Part shown: positions 18,375-27,385 of the stretch, piece by piece | Layout: each line of letters opens with the position of its first letter | Numbering within the stretch: the stretch's first letter is position 1 | NCBI RefSeq assembly: GCF_000429645.1 | Contig: NZ_AUCG01000001.1 | Coordinates: 1 to 64,000 of the forward strand | From: Niveispirillum irakense DSM 11586 | GTDB taxonomy: Bacteria > Pseudomonadota > Alphaproteobacteria > Azospirillales > Azospirillaceae | DNA: 64,000 bases | Direction: 5' to 3' | Translations under genes and position numbers: made by a program | The notes under the pieces: generated by a model | Told to the model about the DNA's origin: nothing | Databases searched by the model: none | The model's input: the letters and a program-made list of their open reading frames with translations, nothing else

Positions 18375-19595
18375 TTAATCGCTGAAGCGTTCCGGATAAC
18401 GGCCCAGCAGGCCGATCAATACCGCACCGACGATAAAACCGATGGCAGCCGCCAGCAGCCCCACCAGATAAGACCCTGTGGCATCATAAAGCCGCCCTAC
18501 GCCCATCGGCCCCAGCCCGGCACCCAGGGCGAAGAAACCCAACTGCCAGCCATAGATTTCCCCATAAGCGCGCATACCGAAATAACGGCTGGCGAGATAG
18601 GCCACCAGATCCACCTCTGCCCCGGCGGCCAGCCCGATCAGCACGACACAGAGCAGGGCGAGCGGCAGCCCCCCGCCCGGCACCAGCAGCAACAGGCAGG
18701 CGACGCCCGCCACCACCAGGATGCTGAAAGCCACCAGCGGCGCATAAAACCGGTCGACCAGCACACCGATGCCCAACCGCCCGGCGATAATCGCAAAGCC
18801 CAGCAGGCTGGCCGCCCAGACTGCGGATTCGCGTGCCAACCCGCCGCCGGTCAGGATGGAAACCAGATGCACGATCAGGGCAGAGACGGCGAAGGAGGCA
18901 AAAAGAAAGCCGATGCCCAGCATCCAGAATTGCCGGGTGCGCCGGGCCTGCGCAGCAGTGAACCCCGGCTGCGCGACTTTAGGCCTGTCGGGTGCCGCTG
19001 CGCTGTTGCCCCCAACCTCATGAAACAGCAGCCAGACCATCGGCAGGCCGATCACCAACACCAAAACCGCCTGCCCCAGATAAGCCGTGCGCCAGCCATG
19101 TTCGGCGATCAGCCATTGGGTAAAAGGGGGTGCCAGGATGGCGCAGACGCCCGTACCCGTGAGTGTCAGGCCAAGCGCCAGTCCCCGCGCCTTGTCGAAC
19201 CCGGCATTCACCGCGCGTGTCCAGACGATGGGCAGCGTACCCGCCCCCAGCACCATGGCAATCCCGAAAGCGAGATAAAAGCTCCAGAGGTCAGCGCCGA
19301 TCAGGCTCAACCCGCCCAACCCAAGGGCCAAGCCGATCAGCGACACCAACCCCACGCGGCGCCCACCAAACCGGTCGGCCAGCCGGCCGACCACCGGTCC
19401 CAGCAGCAGCGTGGTCAAGGTGGTCAGGATCGTGGCGCTGGCAAGCGCCGTGCGCGACCAGCCAAACTCCTGACTGAGCGGCCCGATGAAAATGCCAAGC
19501 GTATAGAATGTCAGGCCGGTGATCCCCAGCCCCACCCCCGTTGCGGCGGCCAGCACCAGTCGCCAGCCGCGCCGGAATTCCTCTGCCCGATCCAT
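18375..19595 (-). CDS. MFS transporter
   Basis: 406 residues from ATG 19595 with a GGGG run upstream; an open extension to 19628 would overlap the preceding gene. Twelve hydrophobic segments are visible, with the MFS cytoplasmic loop GRLADRFGGRRVGLVSL between helices 2 and 3 and a second loop GRLGIGVLVDRFYAP in the other half. It resembles oxalate/formate-type and monocarboxylate-type MFS proteins. It lies 19 nt after the GPH-type transporter in the same direction, so both are likely in one transcript. Uptake of the compound handled by neighbouring oxidoreductases is inferred. Confidence 0.85.
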   Translation of the reverse strand: MDRAEEFRRGWRLVLAAATGVGLGITGLTFYTLGIFIGPLSQEFGWSRTALASATILTTLTTLLLGPVVGRLADRFGGRRVGLVSLIGLALGLGGLSLIGADLWSFYLAFGIAMVLGAGTLPIVWTRAVNAGFDKARGLALGLTLTGTGVCAILAPPFTQWLIAEHGWRTAYLGQAVLVLVIGLPMVWLLFHEVGGNSAAAPDRPKVAQPGFTAAQARRTRQFWMLGIGFLFASFAVSALIVHLVSILTGGGLARESAVWAASLLGFAIIAGRLGIGVLVDRFYAPLVAFSILVVAGVACLLLLVPGGGLPLALLCVVLIGLAAGAEVDLVAYLASRYFGMRAYGEIYGWQLGFFALGAGLGPMGVGRLYDATGSYLVGLLAAAIGFIVGAVLIGLLGRYPERFSD

Positions 19596-19614
19596 GATGA
19601 TTGCCCCGTCCCCC

Positions 19615-20970
19615 TCAATGCCGGCCATACCGCCCGTAAAGGGCGGCGGCGGTGAGATTGAATAGGCCGGGCAGCACCCCGAAAGCCAGCATCACGCCGG
19701 TCAATGCTTCATCGGATTGCGGCAGGCCGGCCATGGCCCTGCCGGAATCGAAACCAAAACCGGAGAGGACGAGGCCGACCAGCAGCGTGCCGCCTAAAGC
19801 AAAGCCGATCTTGTCCACCGCAATCCAGGCGGCGGAATAAAGCCCGGCATGGGCGGGGTCATCGCCAGCAATATCCGACATCATGGAAAAGCTGAGCAGG
19901 GCCCAGCCGGAATTGAAGATGGCGGCCACGAAACAGAAACCATAGGCAACGGTCGTTCCCAGATCCGCATTCAGCGACCAGACGATGTAGGAAACGCCAT
20001 AGCCGATGGCGGACAGGATATAGACCGGCTTCTTGCCCACCCGCCTGGACAGGTTCACCCACAGCGGCTGACCGACAATGATACCCCCACAGGCGGCCAT
20101 GATCAGCCCGCCGATAAGTTGCAAGGCTCCGGCACCCTGGCCCATATTATAGGTCAGGAAATAAAGCATCGAGGCATAGGCCATGCCGGAGCCAATCAGT
20201 TGCAACAGATTGGAGCTTAGCAAAATGGAATAGCGCGGTGCTGCCAGCACAGCGACGGCGCCGCTGAAACTCAACCGCTTGTCATTGCGTATAGCCGGTG
20301 CCCTTCCCATCTGCCGCGCCGCCCGTCCCGCGCCGAAAAAGGCAATCAGCAGCGATACCGGGCAGATGATGGCCAGGATACGGGCCATGCCTTCATAACC
20401 CGGCTGGCCGCCCCCGAAGCTCTGCACCAAAGCCGGGGCCAGCGCGCCGCCAACCAGGACGCCGGCGGCGGTAAAGACCAAACGCCATGACATCAGGATC
20501 GTGCGCTGGTGCGGATCGTCCGACAATTCGCCGGCAATAGCCAGATAGGGAACGGAGAAGCTGGAGAATACCGCCATATAAAGGCTGAAAGCAGCGGCAA
20601 CATAGGCGACACGGCCCATCACCGACAGGTCGGCTGGAACATGGAACAGCAGCAGGAAGGCGGCCGGCGAGCCAATCACCCCGGCCAACAGCCACCAGCG
20701 GCGGTGGAACCGGTGCTTCCAGCGGTCGGACAGGATGCCGACAAGCATGTCGCAGCCGACACCCCACACCAGTTTCGGTACGAAAATGGCCGCCCCCGCC
20801 AGCGCCGGCTCGATCCCCAGGACCGTAGTCATGAAGAACAGCAGCAGCAGCGACGGCACATCGCGGAACACCTGTCCGGCGATCTGCCCGGTGCCATAGC
20901 CGATCTGGGCGACAAGACCCAGGCGGCCAATCCGTGCGGGCGGCGGGGCATCTGTAAGGGCGGCGGTCAT
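19615..20970 (-). CDS. GPH/MelB-type sugar:cation symporter family protein
   Basis: 451 residues with about twelve helices. The N-terminal QIGYGTGQIAGQVFRDVPS and GVGCDMLVGILSDRWKHRFHRRWW stretch is the GPH family signature (Asp-containing helix 2 plus basic loop). SRRVGKKPVYILSAI marks the second half. GPH proteins import glycosides or related polar molecules with Na+ or H+. Why two different permeases are stacked is not clear from sequence. It follows a 155-nt gap downstream of the DUF1838 gene, with two hairpins in between. Confidence 0.82.
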   Translation of the reverse strand: MTAALTDAPPPARIGRLGLVAQIGYGTGQIAGQVFRDVPSLLLLFFMTTVLGIEPALAGAAIFVPKLVWGVGCDMLVGILSDRWKHRFHRRWWLLAGVIGSPAAFLLLFHVPADLSVMGRVAYVAAAFSLYMAVFSSFSVPYLAIAGELSDDPHQRTILMSWRLVFTAAGVLVGGALAPALVQSFGGGQPGYEGMARILAIICPVSLLIAFFGAGRAARQMGRAPAIRNDKRLSFSGAVAVLAAPRYSILLSSNLLQLIGSGMAYASMLYFLTYNMGQGAGALQLIGGLIMAACGGIIVGQPLWVNLSRRVGKKPVYILSAIGYGVSYIVWSLNADLGTTVAYGFCFVAAIFNSGWALLSFSMMSDIAGDDPAHAGLYSAAWIAVDKIGFALGGTLLVGLVLSGFGFDSGRAMAGLPQSDEALTGVMLAFGVLPGLFNLTAAALYGRYGRH

Positions 20971-20994
20971 TCAGCGGTCCCTTTGGAATGGGGA

Positions 20995-21124
20995 GAAGGG
21001 CGCCACATGAACAGGGTGCGCCCTTCCTTATCGATCGGTCTGGATCATCATCCTTTGCACCTGCAAACCATGCGAATGGCAGCAGATGCAAAGGGGAAAG
21101 GCCGGAACAAAGTCCGGCCTTTCC
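20995..21124 (-). terminator. Two hairpins between DUF1838 gene and transporters
   Basis: GGAAAGGCCGGA (21095-21106) pairs perfectly with TCCGGCCTTTCC (21113-21124), directly after the DUF1838 stop on the minus strand and followed by a T-rich stretch: a good terminator. A second perfect 9-bp hairpin GAAGGGCGC/GCGCCCTTC lies at 20995-21026, just upstream of the GPH transporter start. Confidence 0.75.
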
Positions 21125-21125
21125 A

Positions 21126-22151
21126 TCACTTCTTCGGCGGCATCGCCGGCAAAGTGCGCGGCGGCGGCGGCTGGGGTGGGGTCCAGCCCGTCGGCACCGG
21201 GGCCGGTGTCTGCTCCCGTGCATAATTTTCGATGCTGGAGAGCGACGGGCCATAATCCTCCGTCGGTGAAGCCAGCCATTTCGGGTCCATGGCGCGGGCA
21301 GCTTCGCGCAAGTCAGCGGGGATTTGGTCCACGCTGTCATAGGCGCCGAAGGAGCAGAAATAGGAGATATGGCCTGGCGCCTGACCCATCAGCATCCAGG
21401 GTAGCCAAGGTGTGATACGCGACCAGGAACCGACGCACTTCACATGGGTAAGCGCCGGGTTTTCCAGATCCTTGCGCTTCACCACATAGGTGAACAGTTC
21501 CGACACGCGGTTGAACGCGCCGGAGGATTCGCGCACCCATTTGTCGGGCTGCAAGGCATTGGGATAGAACAGATGAATATCGGTGGTCAGGATCACCGTA
21601 TCATCGGGACCATAGCGCCAATCCAGCAGGAACGGCTCCGGCGGCGGCTTATCCTTGTTCAACCCGCCATAGCTGGGTGGCTGCGGCTTGAATTCGCTGA
21701 TCGTGTAGTTATAGGGATCGTTGGCGATGGGAACGACGCGCACATCCTCATTCGTATAAGGATTGTGCCAAGTCTTCATGATCTCGCCGGTCTTGGCATC
21801 CCGGTAGAAGCCAATCTCACGCAGCATGCGGCGGTACGAACCATCCTCAAGCCGCTTGGTACGGACAAAACTGAACCCGTCCAGAATGAACAGGGTGCGC
21901 ACCGGCTCATTATCGCGAACACCGTAGACATTGCCCCGGAACCAACCGATCTTCTCCTTGGTCGGATCAATATCGGCGTCCAGTCGGACATAGGTATCCC
22001 GATTCCATTTCGGATCTTTAAAATCGATCTTGGTCTGGAAGGACGGGGCCGCGGCGCGGACGACGCTGCCACCCAGGCCAACGGTGCCAACCGTTGCCGC
22101 CGCCGCCACAAGGCCAAGGCTCTGGCGCCGCGTCAATTCAGGTCCACTCAT
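21126..22151 (-). CDS. DUF1838 family protein with Tat signal
   Basis: 341 residues from ATG 22151. The leader LTRRQSLGLVAAAATVGTVG is a twin-arginine signal with cleavage near VVRAAA. The mature part is the DUF1838 family, found widely in sphingomonads and actinobacteria and of unknown biochemical function. Distinctive segments are KIGWFRGNVYGVRDNEPVR, KTWHNPYTNEDVRVVPIAND and SYFCSFGAYDSVDQIP. The C-terminus is Pro-rich. A longer frame to 22256 lacks a credible signal peptide. It has its own terminator downstream, and it is divergent from the methyltransferase gene. Periplasmic location is the firm inference; the substrate is not known. Confidence 0.85.
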   Translation of the reverse strand: MSGPELTRRQSLGLVAAAATVGTVGLGGSVVRAAAPSFQTKIDFKDPKWNRDTYVRLDADIDPTKEKIGWFRGNVYGVRDNEPVRTLFILDGFSFVRTKRLEDGSYRRMLREIGFYRDAKTGEIMKTWHNPYTNEDVRVVPIANDPYNYTISEFKPQPPSYGGLNKDKPPPEPFLLDWRYGPDDTVILTTDIHLFYPNALQPDKWVRESSGAFNRVSELFTYVVKRKDLENPALTHVKCVGSWSRITPWLPWMLMGQAPGHISYFCSFGAYDSVDQIPADLREAARAMDPKWLASPTEDYGPSLSSIENYAREQTPAPVPTGWTPPQPPPPRTLPAMPPKK

Positions 22152-22367
22152 AATCCCGTTCTCCCGTTGTTCCTTTGGGCCGGGGCGCCCTGCTCGGGGC
22201 ACCCTCGCTTGATGGTTAAAGTCTGACGCGGAAGGGTTCGGCCTGGAAACGATCAAGGCCGGTTACATCCACTAGGTGGTCATACGGGTGCGGGCACCTT
22301 TGCCCCATGCGCTTCCCACCCTTCAATGGGGATCAAGGCAACCTTAAACAGCGAACGGGTAAGGCCC

Positions 22368-23606
22368 ATGTTGAACACGTTCCAGCAACAGCCCCATCCG
22401 GCGCTGCCCAGCCAGACGCATGACGAGGCGGCACGCCAGGAATTCACCAAGAGCTTCAAGGGCTTCATCCAGCAAAAACTGCTGCCGGGCCTGACCCCGA
22501 TCTATAAGAACCGGGTGGCCCCGGCCTTTGAACGCGAGCATGGCCGGGCCCCGGCTGACCGCCGCGATATCCGCGCCGGCATGGTCCGTGATCTTTACTT
22601 CCAGCATTATGCCGCAGCCAATCGGATCGCGCAGGAATTACTTTGGGAAGCCACCAACCTGTCCGTGGACCGGGAATTGCCGGAACTGATCGAGAAGGCG
22701 GCGGAATTGTCCGCCAAGACCAAGGCCAAGCTGGAGATCCCGGAAAATTTTGAGGTTCCGCGCTATATCACAGCGCTGGACATCCATTGCATGCCTGGCG
22801 GTTACGCCACCGAGGTGACCAAGAACGATGTCAGCGTCGGCGCGCTGTATGACCGTGGCGTCTATCTTTACGCCATGGGCTATATGGGTCCGCTGAATGA
22901 TGATATGGGCCGCTCGGTCTGCAATTATCTGCAGCGCCGGATGCCGGACTTCAAGCCCAAGCGCATTTTGGACATGGGCTGCACCGTCGGCCATGCCACC
23001 CTGCCCTATAAGGAACTGTTCCCGGATGCAGAAGTCTGGGGCATCGATGTCGGCGGGCCTTGCGTGCGCTATGCCCATGCCCGCGCGGCCGGATTGGGAC
23101 TGGAAGTCAATTTCGCGCAGATGAACGCGGAAGAGACGCGCTTCCCCGACGGGCATTTCGATCTGGTCGTCAGCCATATCCTGTTGCATGAGACATCGGC
23201 CAAGGCCATGCCGCGCATCTTCAAGGAATGCCATCGCCTGCTGGCACCGGGCGGGCTGATGATCCATGCCGATCTGCCGCCGTTCGACCTGATGGATCCG
23301 TTCACCCAGTTCATCCTGGATAACGAGACCTGGTACAATAACGAGCCGTTCTGGGGCGCCATGCGCGACATGGACCAGTTCGATCTGGCGGAAAAAGCCG
23401 GTTTCGACCGGGCTGACGCCAAGTTCGACACCGCCCCCATGGCCGTCATGGAATTCGCCGCCAGCGAGGCCGCCGGCTATAGCCAAGATGCCGCCAGCGC
23501 GGTGGCCGAGCGTGAATTCACCGCCGGCGAATATGCGCCGGGCGGCGGCTGGGAAGTCTTCATCGCCCAGAAGCCCCAGACCATCGCCACCAAGGATGCC
23601 GCCTGA
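22368..23606 (+). CDS. Class I SAM-dependent methyltransferase
   Basis: 412 residues from ATG 22368 (AAGG just upstream); an in-frame ATG at 22326 has no ribosome site. The N-terminal ~190 residues are helical and not recognised (FKGFIQQKLLPGLTPIYKNR). The Rossmann core begins near residue 200: motif I ILDMGCTVGHATL, acidic loop WGIDVGG, motif II NAEETRFPDGHFDLVVSHI and post-motif LLAPGGLMIHADLPP. Substrate is unknown. The unusual N-terminal domain may set substrate or partner specificity. The stop overlaps the next ATG by one base (TGATG), so the small helical protein downstream is translationally coupled. It is divergent from the DUF1838 gene. Confidence 0.85.
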   Translation: MLNTFQQQPHPALPSQTHDEAARQEFTKSFKGFIQQKLLPGLTPIYKNRVAPAFEREHGRAPADRRDIRAGMVRDLYFQHYAAANRIAQELLWEATNLSVDRELPELIEKAAELSAKTKAKLEIPENFEVPRYITALDIHCMPGGYATEVTKNDVSVGALYDRGVYLYAMGYMGPLNDDMGRSVCNYLQRRMPDFKPKRILDMGCTVGHATLPYKELFPDAEVWGIDVGGPCVRYAHARAAGLGLEVNFAQMNAEETRFPDGHFDLVVSHILLHETSAKAMPRIFKECHRLLAPGGLMIHADLPPFDLMDPFTQFILDNETWYNNEPFWGAMRDMDQFDLAEKAGFDRADAKFDTAPMAVMEFAASEAAGYSQDAASAVAEREFTAGEYAPGGGWEVFIAQKPQTIATKDAA

Positions 23607-23968
23607 TGACCAATACCGCCGAACGCCCCCACGTCGTCAAAGACGCCAAGGGCAAGCGCCCGCAATTCTATGATGCGCCCGGTCTGGATCAGGCCATCTC
23701 AATGATCATGGTCATGGCCAACGAGATGTCTGTGCTGCACGACCGCGTCGACAGCATCGAGCGCGTGGCCAAGGAACAGGGCATCGATCTGGCCGCCGGG
23801 ATCGAAAAGCTGGTGCTGGACCAGGAAGCGCTGGAGGCCCGCGAAGCCTGGCGCCAGGATTTCCTGGAACGCCTGTTCTATCTGATGCGCAAGGAAGCCC
23901 GCGAGGCGTCCGAAGCCGACACCAAGGAACGCTATAACAGCACCATTGAAGAGATCGCGCGGGCCTGA
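23606..23968 (+). CDS. Small helical protein coupled to the methyltransferase
   Basis: 120 residues, charged and predicted helical, with a coiled-coil-like centre (SVLHDRVDSIERVAKEQGI) and an acidic/basic C-terminus (RKEAREASEADTKERYNS). There is no signal or membrane segment. I do not recognise a family. The ATG overlaps the methyltransferase stop by one base, so synthesis is coupled and a subunit or chaperone role for the methyltransferase is plausible. A terminator hairpin follows at 24031-24057. Confidence 0.7.
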   Translation: MTNTAERPHVVKDAKGKRPQFYDAPGLDQAISMIMVMANEMSVLHDRVDSIERVAKEQGIDLAAGIEKLVLDQEALEAREAWRQDFLERLFYLMRKEAREASEADTKERYNSTIEEIARA

Positions 23969-24030
23969 CGCCCGACCGATCCGGCTGGCCCTTTCCCTGT
24001 CGGCGCCTGCCGGTTTTACTGCCTCCCTGA

Positions 24031-24057
24031 CGCCACCCCGTTACCCATGGGGTGGCG
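24031..24057 (+). terminator. Terminator hairpin after the methyltransferase pair
   Basis: CGCCACCCC (24031-24039) pairs with GGGGTGGCG (24049-24057), nine perfect pairs, then CCTTTGTC. The T-run is short. Confidence 0.6.
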
Positions 24058-24098
24058 CCTTTGTCTGGGGAAGGCCCAACCACAACCCATAGTCCAAA

Positions 24099-24380
24099 AT
24101 GCAGCTTTCCCTCGACAACCATACCCTTCGACGCAGCCTGGGCGAGCCCACAAGCGTGCCCGAAGTGGTGATGATGATCCCAGCCTATTACCGGCTGTAT
24201 ATGCTGTTGCGTGGAGAGTTGCTGGGCGATGCCACGCGCGTGGTTCCGACCACGCAAAAGGGTTTGGCCGCCCATTACGGCGTGTGCCGGGGGACGGCCA
24301 GTGCAGCCTTGGCCCTGTTGAACCGGGACGGGCTGATCAAGCCCGCCCGTCGCGGTCGCCCCCGCCTACTTGACCGTTAA
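24099..24380 (+). CDS. Small winged-helix transcriptional regulator (GntR-like)
   Basis: 93 residues. The C-terminal half reads TTQKGLAAHYGVCRGTASAA, then LLNRDGLIKPARRGRP, a winged helix-turn-helix as in GntR-type regulators, but with no effector domain. The start is uncertain: ATG 24099 has no clear ribosome site, and ATG 24171 (MMIPAYYRLYMLL) is an alternative. The 3' end overlaps the convergent hydrolase gene by 15 bp. Its targets are unknown; the hydrolase and the methyltransferase operon are the nearest candidates. Confidence 0.6.
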   Translation: MQLSLDNHTLRRSLGEPTSVPEVVMMIPAYYRLYMLLRGELLGDATRVVPTTQKGLAAHYGVCRGTASAALALLNRDGLIKPARRGRPRLLDR

Positions 24381-25244
24381 GCGGGCCGGGCCGGTTTCCG
24401 ACAACCGGCCTGTCAAAGCCTGCAGGGCGGCCTTGTCACCGCCGGCATGGGCTTGCATGAACAGGACCGACAGATCGGTCGCGATGGCCAACTGGTCGGC
24501 CTGCACCGGCCCCGGCAGTTCCGGCCGACAGATGCCACCGCCGAAATAATGGTCCACCCCATCCAGCACCAGTGCGTAGCGATAGCCGCCGGGGGCTGCT
24601 TCCTCATAGGGCAGCAGGTGGCTGCGCCAGTCACCGCCGGGACCGGGGGGAACGTCCTTGTCACCAGTCTGGATCAGGGCCGGCACGGCGAGCGGTGCGT
24701 AATCCCCCGGATTGATAAAGCCCATACCGGCACCCGGCGGGGAGAAGGCCAGGACCGCCTTGGCACGCAGGTCGCGCAGCGGGGTCTTCACCTCCGGCGG
24801 CACGGCAATGGCCGACCCGCCCAGGCAGAGCGCGACCAGCCCGCCATAGGAATGGCCAGCGGCGATATAATCTCCGCCCAGATGGTCGGCCAGCGCACGC
24901 ACATCTTCAATCCGGGCTGACCAGCTTGCCATGCCCTGGAACTTGTCCCGGTCGGGATGGTCGGTTGAATCGACATGCAACGGCGCGTGGACGCTGTAGC
25001 CGGCCTTGGTCCAGGCATCGACCAGGGGCTGGTACTTCCACGGCGCCGACAAGGCACCGTGGGAGAACAGAATACGGCCCTTCTCCGGGCCCAGGGCTTT
25101 CCAGACACTGACGGGAACAGCGCGACCGGTAGAGGTCTTGACCGTCAGGTCAGCAGGACGGGGCGCAATCCCCTGGGCCAAAGCCGGCAGCGCCGCCGTG
25201 GCGGCCATGGACAGCAGCAATAAGCGGCGAGACAGCAAGGCCAT
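24366..25244 (-). CDS. Secreted alpha/beta hydrolase
   Basis: 292 residues with an N-terminal signal (LLLLSMAATAALPALAQG). The hydrolase fold shows ILFSHGALSAPWKY (oxyanion region), the nucleophile elbow GHSYGG with Ser132, an acid around QTGDKD and a C-terminal His in LDGVDHYFGG. The family includes dienelactone-hydrolase-like and cutinase-like esterases of the periplasm. Substrate unknown. Start at 25244 has GGAG nine bases upstream. Its upstream gap (25245-25498) holds a REP-like inverted repeat. Confidence 0.82.
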   Translation of the reverse strand: MALLSRRLLLLSMAATAALPALAQGIAPRPADLTVKTSTGRAVPVSVWKALGPEKGRILFSHGALSAPWKYQPLVDAWTKAGYSVHAPLHVDSTDHPDRDKFQGMASWSARIEDVRALADHLGGDYIAAGHSYGGLVALCLGGSAIAVPPEVKTPLRDLRAKAVLAFSPPGAGMGFINPGDYAPLAVPALIQTGDKDVPPGPGGDWRSHLLPYEEAAPGGYRYALVLDGVDHYFGGGICRPELPGPVQADQLAIATDLSVLFMQAHAGGDKAALQALTGRLSETGPARLTVK

Positions 25245-25345
25245 GGAGAGGCTCCGGGAGAAGGGTGGAATATTTATCAGTAACTTAAACGGTCACGCCA
25301 GTGGGGGTAAGGGCACAAACTTAGTCCCCTGGTGTAACGTGCTTT

Positions 25346-25423
25346 CCCCGCGAAAGCGGGGATCCAGGGCCAAGAGCACCAACCGTTCTTCTTGTGGCCC
25401 CTGGACCTCCGCTTTCGCGGGGG
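25346..25423. repeat. REP-like long inverted repeat
   Basis: An arm at 25346-25372 (CCCCGCGAAAGCGGGGATCC then AGGGCCA) is repeated inverted at 25395-25423 with three differences, each arm also being partly self-complementary. It lies in the 254-nt gap between the hydrolase and hyuB. The two-headed shape is typical of REP/BIME elements. Apart from it I see nothing in that gap. Confidence 0.7.
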
Positions 25424-25498
25424 AGGCAGATAGGTTCAGAGTTTTAAGTTAGGCCCCGGCCTTCACCAGAGTAACCCGATGAGGCCAGAGCCCGAAAC

Positions 25499-27370
25499 TC
25501 AAGCCGCCCAGTGACGCGGCTTCACCGGAGCCTTCGGCGCCGGCAGGCCGGTCTCAGCCAGGCTGTTGGCGCGCAGGGTTTCTATGTCGGGACCGAAATT
25601 GAAGATCTCGGTGATCGGGCCACGCGCGGTCCGCATCTTCTCCCGCAACGTCTCCGTGGCATCCACGTCGACCTTGCCGTCAACCAGTACCACACCGTAG
25701 CGCTTGGCCCCTTCCGCCGTCACCAGACCGCGCTCCAGTTCCAACTCCAGCAACTTGGGATCGCGGGCCAGCGGGTCGCCCCAGCCGCCACCGCCCCAGG
25801 TGATGAAGTGGAGCTGGTCGCCGGCTTCAACCGTCAGGTTCTCCAGCTTGTTACCGACGACAGTCTGGGTGCCGTCCGGCTTTTCCAGGACCTTGCGGGC
25901 CCGCGCTCCGGGTTCACCGCCATTCACACCCCAGGGGGAGGTGAACCAGCGGTCGTCATGGATGGCGATCACGCCCGGCTCCAGGAAGCGGTAGGTCATG
26001 ATAATGCCGTTGCCACCGCGATGCAGGCCGGCACCGCCACTGTCGGCCACCGTCTCATACCGCTCGATCACCAGCGGGAAATAGCGCTCCAGGAACTCGT
26101 TCGGCACGTTGGTGAAGCCGGGGAACAGGGAGTGCCCGTCCGGCCCATCACCCAGCGGGCGTCCGGGGATGCCGCCGAAGCCGATCTGGAACAACTGGAA
26201 CCAGCGGCCCTTGGCGTCATAGCCGGAATAGAACAGATGCGGGGAGGAGGAGAAGCCGGCCGCATTGAGGAATTCCGGCGTCTTCTGGCCCAGCAGCCCG
26301 CCCATGATGTCGAACAGGCGGCCCAGCGCGTGGGTGCGGCCCGACAGCGCCGACGGGAATTTCGGCTTCAACAGCGAGCCTTCGGGGATCTTCACCCGGA
26401 TCAGATCGTAATAGCCGTCATTGAACAGGATCTGCGGGTCGAAGACCATGATCATGTAGATGCCGAAGAACATCTTCAGCATGTTCTCGTTCAGCAGGAA
26501 ATTGATCGAGGCCTGGCTCTGCGGGTCGGTGCCCTCGAAATCCAGCACCACGATATCGCCTTCACGATGCATGGTGCAGCGGATCTTGTAGGGGCCGAAG
26601 CCCAGGCCGTCATCGCAGAGATAATCCTCGAAGCTGACCTTCTCCTCGCTGATGGAGGTGGCGATCAGATGCTTCATGGCGCGGTAATTGCGGGCCAGCA
26701 ACTCGTCAGTGGCGGCGGCAAACACATCGTCGCCAAACCGCTGGCACATCTCCACCACGCGGCGCGCGGCGACGCGGCAAGACGCGATCAGGGCGTTCAG
26801 GTCGGCCGTACACCATTCCGGCATGCGGGTCTGGGCCATGATCAGCTTGATCACGTCCTCATTATAGACGCCGTTCTTATAGATCTTCACCGGCGGGATG
26901 CGCACGCCTTCCTCGAAGATGGAGGTAGCGTCGATGGGCATGGAGCCGACGACCTTGCCGCCAATATCGGACTGGTGCCCGAACATCGAGGTATAGGCGA
27001 CCAGACGGCCATCCTTGAACACGGGCAGCAGGACAAGCCAGTCATTCAGATGGCTGATGGCGCCACCGACGGAGTAAGGGTCGGACAACATGATCATGTC
27101 GCCCTCCTCCACCGTGCCCTCATACCCGTCCAGGAAGGGGCCGATATAGGAGCCGAACTGGCCGACGATCATCTGGCCGGTACGGTCGGCGATCAGCGGG
27201 AAGGCGTCACCCTGCTCCCGGATGCCGGGCGACATGGCGGTGCGCACCAGGGTGGCATCCATCTCGATACGGGCATTGCGCAGGGCGTTCTCGATGACCT
27301 CAAGCGTCACCGGGTCGATGGTGACCTTGTTGAAGGGGGTGGTATTGGTCTGGATGATCTGTGCGGGCAT
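25499..27370 (-). CDS. Hydantoinase/oxoprolinase family, beta subunit (HyuB-type)
   Basis: 623 residues. The N-terminus (TIDPVTLEVIENALRNARIEMDATLVRTA) and the blocks SDPYSVGGAISHLNDWLVLLP and SGGAGLHRGGNGIIM are characteristic of HyuB/N-methylhydantoinase B/caprolactamase beta. The family opens cyclic amides or carboxylates acetone-like substrates, usually with ATP, together with the HyuA subunit. HyuA is encoded 15 nt upstream in the same direction, so the pair forms one enzyme. The start at 27370 has GGGGAG upstream. The neighbouring amine oxidase and cytochrome suggest that the substrate is a lactam or cyclic amide formed by amine oxidation (inference). Confidence 0.9.
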   Translation of the reverse strand: MPAQIIQTNTTPFNKVTIDPVTLEVIENALRNARIEMDATLVRTAMSPGIREQGDAFPLIADRTGQMIVGQFGSYIGPFLDGYEGTVEEGDMIMLSDPYSVGGAISHLNDWLVLLPVFKDGRLVAYTSMFGHQSDIGGKVVGSMPIDATSIFEEGVRIPPVKIYKNGVYNEDVIKLIMAQTRMPEWCTADLNALIASCRVAARRVVEMCQRFGDDVFAAATDELLARNYRAMKHLIATSISEEKVSFEDYLCDDGLGFGPYKIRCTMHREGDIVVLDFEGTDPQSQASINFLLNENMLKMFFGIYMIMVFDPQILFNDGYYDLIRVKIPEGSLLKPKFPSALSGRTHALGRLFDIMGGLLGQKTPEFLNAAGFSSSPHLFYSGYDAKGRWFQLFQIGFGGIPGRPLGDGPDGHSLFPGFTNVPNEFLERYFPLVIERYETVADSGGAGLHRGGNGIIMTYRFLEPGVIAIHDDRWFTSPWGVNGGEPGARARKVLEKPDGTQTVVGNKLENLTVEAGDQLHFITWGGGGWGDPLARDPKLLELELERGLVTAEGAKRYGVVLVDGKVDVDATETLREKMRTARGPITEIFNFGPDIETLRANSLAETGLPAPKAPVKPRHWAA

Positions 27371-27385
27371 GGATCACACTCCCCT

